Below are positions 7,340 to 10,941 of a stretch of DNA of 10,941 nucleotides, piece by piece. The position numbers were made by a program, and so were the translations under genes. Source of the stretch: Desulfobacteraceae bacterium (GTDB lineage: Bacteria > Desulfobacterota > Desulfobacteria > Desulfobacterales > JAABPS01); NCBI GenBank assembly GCA_011391835.1, contig JAABPS010000064.1, positions 1 to 10,941 on the forward strand. The letters run 5' to 3'. Below the pieces are notes generated by a model. The model searched no databases, had not been told where the DNA came from, and saw nothing but the letters and a program-made list of their open reading frames with translations. Position 1 is the first letter of the stretch. Every line of letters starts with the position of its first letter.

Positions 7340-8413
7340 CTACTCAGACTCAATGAATTGCTGATACTTCGAATGATAAATATCGGTTAATGTCAAAAAT
7401 GCGGTAAGAATCAGCGGGCCGTAAACGATTCCAAGAACGCCAAAAAGCTTGAGCCCTCCGATAATCGCAAAAAATACAAGCAGGGTGTGCATTTTCACCC
7501 GGTTACCCACGATCTTAGGTTTCAAAATATATTCAACACCGCCGGATAGAATCATGTAAAAGATAATGAAAAAGATGGATGCAGCAATCCTCCCTTTAAG
7601 AAACAGATAACACGCTGCCGGCACAAAAACAGAACCAATACCGACAATGGGCAGAAAGGCGAGAATTGCCATAATAACACCCCACAGGAACGGGGAGTGC
7701 AGTCCAAACAGCATGAATACACCCCCTCCCACGACTCCCTGAATAAAGCCGCAAAGCCCATTTCCTATTAAAATGGCGCCTGCCATATCCTTGAACTTTT
7801 GAATGAGTTTTTGATCCTGCTCTTCCGGCAGAGGAGAAATACCGCTAATAAACAACATCAGCCGATCTCCATCAATAAGGAAATAAAAAACGGACAGAAG
7901 CATCAAAAAGAAACTTACCAGAAATTCTATTATATTGACAGCAATCCACCGGGTCTGCTCAAAAAGAAAAAGCCCGACAATCCGCCCAACTTCTGAAATC
8001 GATTTGGTAAACTCATCTCCAGTCAGCTGATAACCAATGTGAGATAGCAATTCGTTCGTTTTTTCAAAAATCCTGCTGTTCTCAATAAACGTCTTGACCT
8101 GATCTCCTATCACTGCGTTTTTACCCATCAGGTAGAGATCATAGGCTTCCTTTGTTAAAATGCCTATCAAAAATACCATCGGAATGAAAAGGACAAGGAA
8201 TATGAGAAAACAGGTGATCAATGAAGCAAATACAGGAGAAATTTTTGTCTTTAAAATAAAATTGTAAACAGGATGAATAATTCCTGTCATCACTGCGGCA
8301 AAAACAATAATGGAGATAAACGGCCAGAGAAGCCATCCAAGCAAAAACATGGATGCAATAAAGAGAGCTATAAAGAACCATAATTTTATGTCCCGAGACA
8401 TACCGGCATCCAT
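7340..8413 (-). CDS. AI-2E family (PerM/UPF0118) membrane permease
   Basis: This 357-residue polytopic inner-membrane protein belongs to the AI-2E/PerM (former UPF0118) exporter family. Characterised members have been linked to autoinducer-2 export or to Na+/H+ exchange, and the substrate here cannot be told. The topology is typical. Hydrophobic segments occur near residues 10-28, 29-46 and 60-86. A soluble stretch spans about 88-150, a further helix pair 157-181, and a C-terminal bundle from about 212 to 340. The conserved C-terminal signature is present: EYILKPKIVGNRVKMH (294-309) followed by FGVLGIVYGPLI (324-335). The ATG at 8413 is chosen because GGAGG lies 4 bases upstream; a second in-frame ATG four codons later has no better site. 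It may head the gyrA run or be its own unit, since a gyrA promoter candidate lies in the 69-base gap behind it. An AT-rich promoter candidate lies upstream. Confidence 0.92.
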   Translation of the reverse strand: MDAGMSRDIKLWFFIALFIASMFLLGWLLWPFISIIVFAAVMTGIIHPVYNFILKTKISPVFASLITCFLIFLVLFIPMVFLIGILTKEAYDLYLMGKNAVIGDQVKTFIENSRIFEKTNELLSHIGYQLTGDEFTKSISEVGRIVGLFLFEQTRWIAVNIIEFLVSFFLMLLSVFYFLIDGDRLMLFISGISPLPEEQDQKLIQKFKDMAGAILIGNGLCGFIQGVVGGGVFMLFGLHSPFLWGVIMAILAFLPIVGIGSVFVPAACYLFLKGRIAASIFFIIFYMILSGGVEYILKPKIVGNRVKMHTLLVFFAIIGGLKLFGVLGIVYGPLILTAFLTLTDIYHSKYQQFIESE

Positions 8414-8478
8414 ACGTCCTCCATGTGTATAGTAATGAAAGAATGCTTATGCAACCAAAGGATAACTATCTAAAATTA

Positions 8479-8510
8479 ATTATAATAATTCTATTGAGAT
8501 TCTTGTGCAA
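8479..8510 (-). promoter_or_regulatory. Candidate promoter for the AI-2E family permease gene
   Basis: On the minus strand TTGCAC (8505-8510) is followed after 17 bases by TATTAT (8482-8487). An overlapping perfect TATAAT lies at 8479-8484, at 20 bases spacing. The -35 is weak, but the two overlapping -10-like boxes in a non-coding AT-rich gap are suggestive. Transcription would begin near 8470, giving a leader of about 55-60 bases before the permease ATG. Confidence 0.42.
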
Positions 8511-8525
8511 ATAGAACGCAGGACT

Positions 8526-8681
8526 CTATTTGCTGATAAATCCGCCCGCAAAAGACAAAAGAATGACCATAAAAATAACAACGGATATGTAACTGCCAAA
8601 AACAGCATAAACAATCCCGCTTCCAACAATGGCCGGCACACCAAAAACGATCACTATTCCCAATTTTCTTGCAATATTCAT
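8526..8681 (-). CDS. Small hydrophobic two-helix membrane peptide, 51 residues
   Basis: Within the gap between the thiolase and the permease the minus strand encodes a 51-residue peptide starting MNIARKLGIVIVFG and ending FAGGFISK. It has a short positively charged N-terminus (Arg5, Lys6), one hydrophobic Gly/Val/Ile-rich helix at about 7-28, a short turn GSY, and a second helix at about 32-48. This is typical of a small inner-membrane protein with both ends inside. The ATG at 8679-8681 is preceded by GGTGAA, which can pair with the anti-Shine-Dalgarno region. Another in-frame ATG six codons upstream (8697-8699) has no such site and would give 57 residues. An in-frame TAA precedes both. I do not recognise a family. 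Codon use and the clean helix-turn-helix hydrophobicity argue for a real gene, but its shortness leaves doubt. A weak TTGATT-17-TTTACT promoter-like pair lies about 80 bases upstream. Confidence 0.6.
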   Translation of the reverse strand: MNIARKLGIVIVFGVPAIVGSGIVYAVFGSYISVVIFMVILLSFAGGFISK

Positions 8682-8827
8682 TTCACCATCTCTTGGCATT
8701 TTTTATTAAGATTCAGTGACTCATGAGAATCATCTGTAGCAATAACTGCCTGATAAGTAAAGTAAAAAAGTTTAAAAAAATCAATCGATTCTCCGTGGGT
8801 GTTTCCGTTGAACAGGCTATCAGCACA

Positions 8828-10114
8828 TCATCTCTCGATGATCATTGCCATCCCCATCCCTCCGCCAATGCACATGGTAATCATGCCGGTTGCATACCCT
8901 TTTCGCTTCATCTGGTTCATGCCGGTTACCATCTGTCGCGCGCCTGTACAGCCAATGGGATGTCCCAGAGATATTCCGCTGCCAAGCTCATTGGGCTTGT
9001 CTGTTTGGATGCCAAGTTCCCGCATGCATCCAATGGCTTGAGATGCAAATGCTTCGTTCAGTTCAATCAGGTCAATATCATTTATCGTCATGCCGACATC
9101 CGTCAACACTTTTCTTGCTGCCGGCACCGGCCCCAGACCCATATAAGCAGGATCAACGCCGCCGCTGGCAAATCCCCTGATTTTCACAATTGTTTCAAGC
9201 TTCATTTCCTTTGCTTTTTCAGCGCTCATCAATAGAACTGCTGCTGCGCCGTCATTGATTCCTGAAGCATTTCCAGCTGTCACCGTCCCCTCTTCCTTAA
9301 ACGCAGGCTTGAGTTTTGACATTTTATCCATGTCTGTGTCCATTGGCCGTTCATCTGTATCAAAGACCGTTTCGCCTTTTCGTGTCTTGATCCGTACTGG
9401 AACAATCTCTTCACTGAACATACCGCTTTTTATTGCCTGCCTTGCGCGCTGATGGCTCAACACGCCCAGTTCATCCTGTTCCTTTCTGGAGATATGGTAT
9501 AGCGATGCAATATTCTCAGCCGTAATCCCCATATGATACCCATAAAATATTTCAAACAATCCATCAAAAACCATGAGATCGTAAATATCTCCCATGCCGG
9601 TAAGCTCCATCCGATGGCCCCACCTTGCCTTGGGAAGCGCCATAGGCGCAAGGCTCATATTCTCCTGCCCGCCTGCCAGAATAACATCTGCCTGGCCGGT
9701 CATAATGGCGCTCGCGCCCAATGCAATAGCTTTAAGACCTGAACCACAGACTTTATTTATTGTCATGGCAGGTGTTTCTTTGGGTATGCCCGCTTTAATC
9801 ATGGCCTGCCGGGCCGGATTCTGTCCCTGGCATGCCTGCAGGACATTTCCCATGATCACTTCATCTATGGCAATAGGCTGACTGGATGTCTCGTAGTCAT
9901 ACGCTGCTTTTTCAAGATTGATTTGCCCCTGGTCTTTTAATTTATCAGGCGCGTTATGTGTCATTTCAGTATCTTTAACAGGTCTTAACCCTGCCCTTTT
10001 TAATGTTTCCTTCATAACCAGAGCCCCCAGATCAACGACCGGCACTTCTTTTAATCCACCTCCAAAAGCGCCCACTGCTGTGCGTGACCCACTGACGATA
10101 ACAGCTTCTTTCAT
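8828..10114 (-). CDS. Acetyl-CoA C-acetyltransferase (thiolase) with N-domain insert
   Basis: A thiolase of the biosynthetic/degradative acetyl-CoA acetyltransferase type, condensing two acetyl-CoA to acetoacetyl-CoA or cleaving it back, in the cytoplasm. The nucleophilic cysteine is Cys123 in NKVCGSGLKA, and the C-terminal catalytic pair is His385 in LGHPIGCTGAR and Cys415 in TMCIGGGMG. NEAFASQA, GNASGINDGAAA and YHMGITAEN are also typical. Length is 428 residues against about 390 for common thiolases. The excess lies in a charged insert at about residues 46-83, starting VKDTEMTHNAPDKLKDQG, between AGLRP and DEVIMGNVL. The start is supported by GGGGAG nine bases upstream. It stands apart from the gyrA run, with 146 bases before the next small gene, and is divergent from the NRDE-family gene. 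No beta-oxidation partner gene is in view, so the direction of reaction and exact acyl range are open. Confidence 0.93.
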   Translation of the reverse strand: MKEAVIVSGSRTAVGAFGGGLKEVPVVDLGALVMKETLKRAGLRPVKDTEMTHNAPDKLKDQGQINLEKAAYDYETSSQPIAIDEVIMGNVLQACQGQNPARQAMIKAGIPKETPAMTINKVCGSGLKAIALGASAIMTGQADVILAGGQENMSLAPMALPKARWGHRMELTGMGDIYDLMVFDGLFEIFYGYHMGITAENIASLYHISRKEQDELGVLSHQRARQAIKSGMFSEEIVPVRIKTRKGETVFDTDERPMDTDMDKMSKLKPAFKEEGTVTAGNASGINDGAAAVLLMSAEKAKEMKLETIVKIRGFASGGVDPAYMGLGPVPAARKVLTDVGMTINDIDLIELNEAFASQAIGCMRELGIQTDKPNELGSGISLGHPIGCTGARQMVTGMNQMKRKGYATGMITMCIGGGMGMAMIIER

Positions 10115-10176
10115 ACGTTAATTCTCCCCTTATATTGATTTTTTAATATGGATTGTTTATCTTCTGCGAAGCATTA

Positions 10177-10204
10177 TTTTGAATCCATGACTACCACATA
10201 TAAT
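10177..10204 (+). promoter_or_regulatory. Candidate sigma-70 promoter for the NRDE-family gene
   Basis: In the 113-base divergent gap a perfect TATAAT (10199-10204) lies on the plus strand, with TTTTGA (10177-10182) 16 bases before it as a weak -35. Transcription would begin near 10211, leaving a leader of about 17 bases before the ATG at 10228. No equally good promoter was seen for the divergent thiolase. Confidence 0.42.
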
Positions 10205-10227
10205 ATGAAAAGGTCAATGAAGAGAAA

Positions 10228-10941
10228 ATGTGTCTGATCCTTTTTTCGTATGATACGCATCCTGACTATAAGCTTGTCTTTGCCGCGAACAGGGATGAAT
10301 TTTATGATCGGCCCACAAAGGCTCTGGCTTTTTGGGATAGCCCGCCCCATATCCTTGCAGGCCGTGATCTGAAAAGCCAGGGAACCTGGCTTGGCATCTC
10401 GCTATCAGGACGTATCGCAGCCATTACCAATTTCAGGGATCCATTATCCATCATCGACGATGCACCGTCCAGGGGCCTTCTGGTCAGTAATTTTTTGTCT
10501 GGAAATCAGCCATCACGAAATTATCTTGAGAGCGTCAAAGCATCCGGAATAAAATATAATGGATTCAATCTGCTGGTGGGAGATTCGTCAGGTCTTTATT
10601 ATTATTCAAATAGAGGCGGCGCCATTGTAAAAATACCCCCAGGCCTCTACGGTTTGAGCAACGATCTTCTGGACATACCCTGGCCCAAGGTTCAAAAAGG
10701 AAAAACCAGACTCAAGGCTCTTCTGGATAAGGGAAATAAAATCAGCGGACTCGACATACTGGACATGCTGGAAGATTCTGACCTGCCGCCGGATGACATG
10801 CTTCCGGATACAGGTGTAGGCATTGAGTGGGAGCGAATTCTTTCTCCGCTGTTTATAACAAGCGATAATTATGGAACTATGTCATCGTCAGCAATTCTAA
10901 TGAAAAGAACAGGAGATATAACGTTTATGGAACAAACCCAT
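10228..10941 (+). CDS. NRDE/TANGO2 family protein, C-terminus cut by window edge
   Basis: The frame opens with ATG at 10228 and stays open to the last base, giving 238 codons. Family members run to roughly 250-260 residues, so only a short C-terminal piece is missing. The product begins MCLILFSYDTHPDYKL, with Cys2 right after the initiator as expected for an Ntn-hydrolase-like fold. It shows the name-giving NRDEFYDRPT (21-30), AGRDLKSQGTWLGIS (44-58), TNFRDP (67-72), APSRGLLV (79-86), FNLLVGD (113-119) and YGLSND (141-146). The usual YGTRSS-type motif near the C-terminus reads YGTMSSS (215-221), with Met218 in place of Arg. The eukaryotic homologue TANGO2 has been implicated in Golgi organisation and lipid or haem handling; bacterial roles are poorly known. 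An out-of-frame ATG at 10217 opens only a six-codon frame overlapping the start. The gene is divergent from the thiolase. Confidence 0.92.
   Translation, partial: MCLILFSYDTHPDYKLVFAANRDEFYDRPTKALAFWDSPPHILAGRDLKSQGTWLGISLSGRIAAITNFRDPLSIIDDAPSRGLLVSNFLSGNQPSRNYLESVKASGIKYNGFNLLVGDSSGLYYYSNRGGAIVKIPPGLYGLSNDLLDIPWPKVQKGKTRLKALLDKGNKISGLDILDMLEDSDLPPDDMLPDTGVGIEWERILSPLFITSDNYGTMSSSAILMKRTGDITFMEQTH

Noticed and set aside
8510..8530. AATAGA...TCTATT inverted repeat overlapping the stop of the 51-residue peptide gene
   Set aside because: A six base-pair, mostly A/T stem with no T tract after it is too weak to call a terminator.
8774..8805. Seven-T run on the minus strand about 47 bases after the thiolase stop, possible terminator
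   Set aside because: No GC-rich stem precedes it; only the short palindrome AATCGATT and a loose TCAA/TTGA pairing can be drawn.
8723..9235. Plus-strand open frame of 170 codons opposite the thiolase 3' part
   Set aside because: It overlaps the certain thiolase gene, is rich in Cys and His as shadows often are, and has no family features.
10217..10237. Six-codon open frame overlapping the NRDE-family start, as a leader peptide
   Set aside because: It has no ribosome-binding site of its own and no regulatory codon run or attenuator structure; most likely chance.
1..10941. Search for a novel defence, mobile or biosynthetic system, CRISPR repeats, tRNAs and insertion-sequence ends
   Set aside because: No direct-repeat array, tRNA-like cloverleaf, transposase or integrase motif, or defence-type domain was seen; RadC is the only gene sometimes found on mobile elements and here it sits in a housekeeping run.

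Overview
This window looks like ordinary chromosomal DNA from a Gram-negative, probably anaerobic bacterium. A Desulfobacterales-like member of the Desulfobacterota (former Deltaproteobacteria) is my best guess. It rests on the gyrA-gpsA adjacency, the style of the thiolase with a lineage-type insert, and a small four-cysteine protein next to radC. By eye the GC content is about 40-45 % with no sharp internal shift. I see no tRNA or rRNA, no CRISPR array, no insertion sequence and no phage or plasmid gene. I could not find a convincing novel multi-gene system; the points of interest are individual genes and residues.

Layout. Nearly everything is on the minus strand, so the order of transcription runs from high to low coordinates. 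At the right edge a plus-strand NRDE/TANGO2-family gene (10228 to beyond 10941) is divergent from a thiolase (acetyl-CoA acetyltransferase, 8828-10114). A 414-base gap (8414-8827) follows the thiolase. It holds a previously unlisted 51-codon gene for a very hydrophobic two-helix peptide (8526-8681) and a candidate promoter. Then comes a long co-directional run: AI-2E/PerM-type permease (7340-8413), gyrA (4838-7270), gpsA (3776-4810), radC (2967-3695), a 97-residue Cys4 protein (2625-2918), pgk (1394-2590) and a TVP38/DedA-type membrane protein (689-1390). At the left edge an unrecognised gene with a TTG start (594 to beyond position 1) runs off the window.

How the genes fit together. From gyrA to the TVP38-type gene the gaps are 27, 80, 48, 34 and 3 bases and no convincing terminator lies between them, so they are probably one operon. 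It mixes DNA topology (GyrA), glycerol-3-phosphate synthesis for phospholipids (GpsA), a RadC JAB-domain protein, glycolysis/gluconeogenesis (Pgk) and a VTT-domain membrane protein. This is a housekeeping arrangement with no single shared pathway. A TTGACA hexamer just upstream of gyrA suggests a promoter there. The thiolase belongs to acetyl-CoA/acetoacetyl-CoA metabolism.

Most worth a second look: the near-invariant catalytic arginine of phosphoglycerate kinase appears to be lysine (Lys36); the thiolase carries an insert of about 35 residues; and there are two small uncharacterised proteins (51 and 97 residues).
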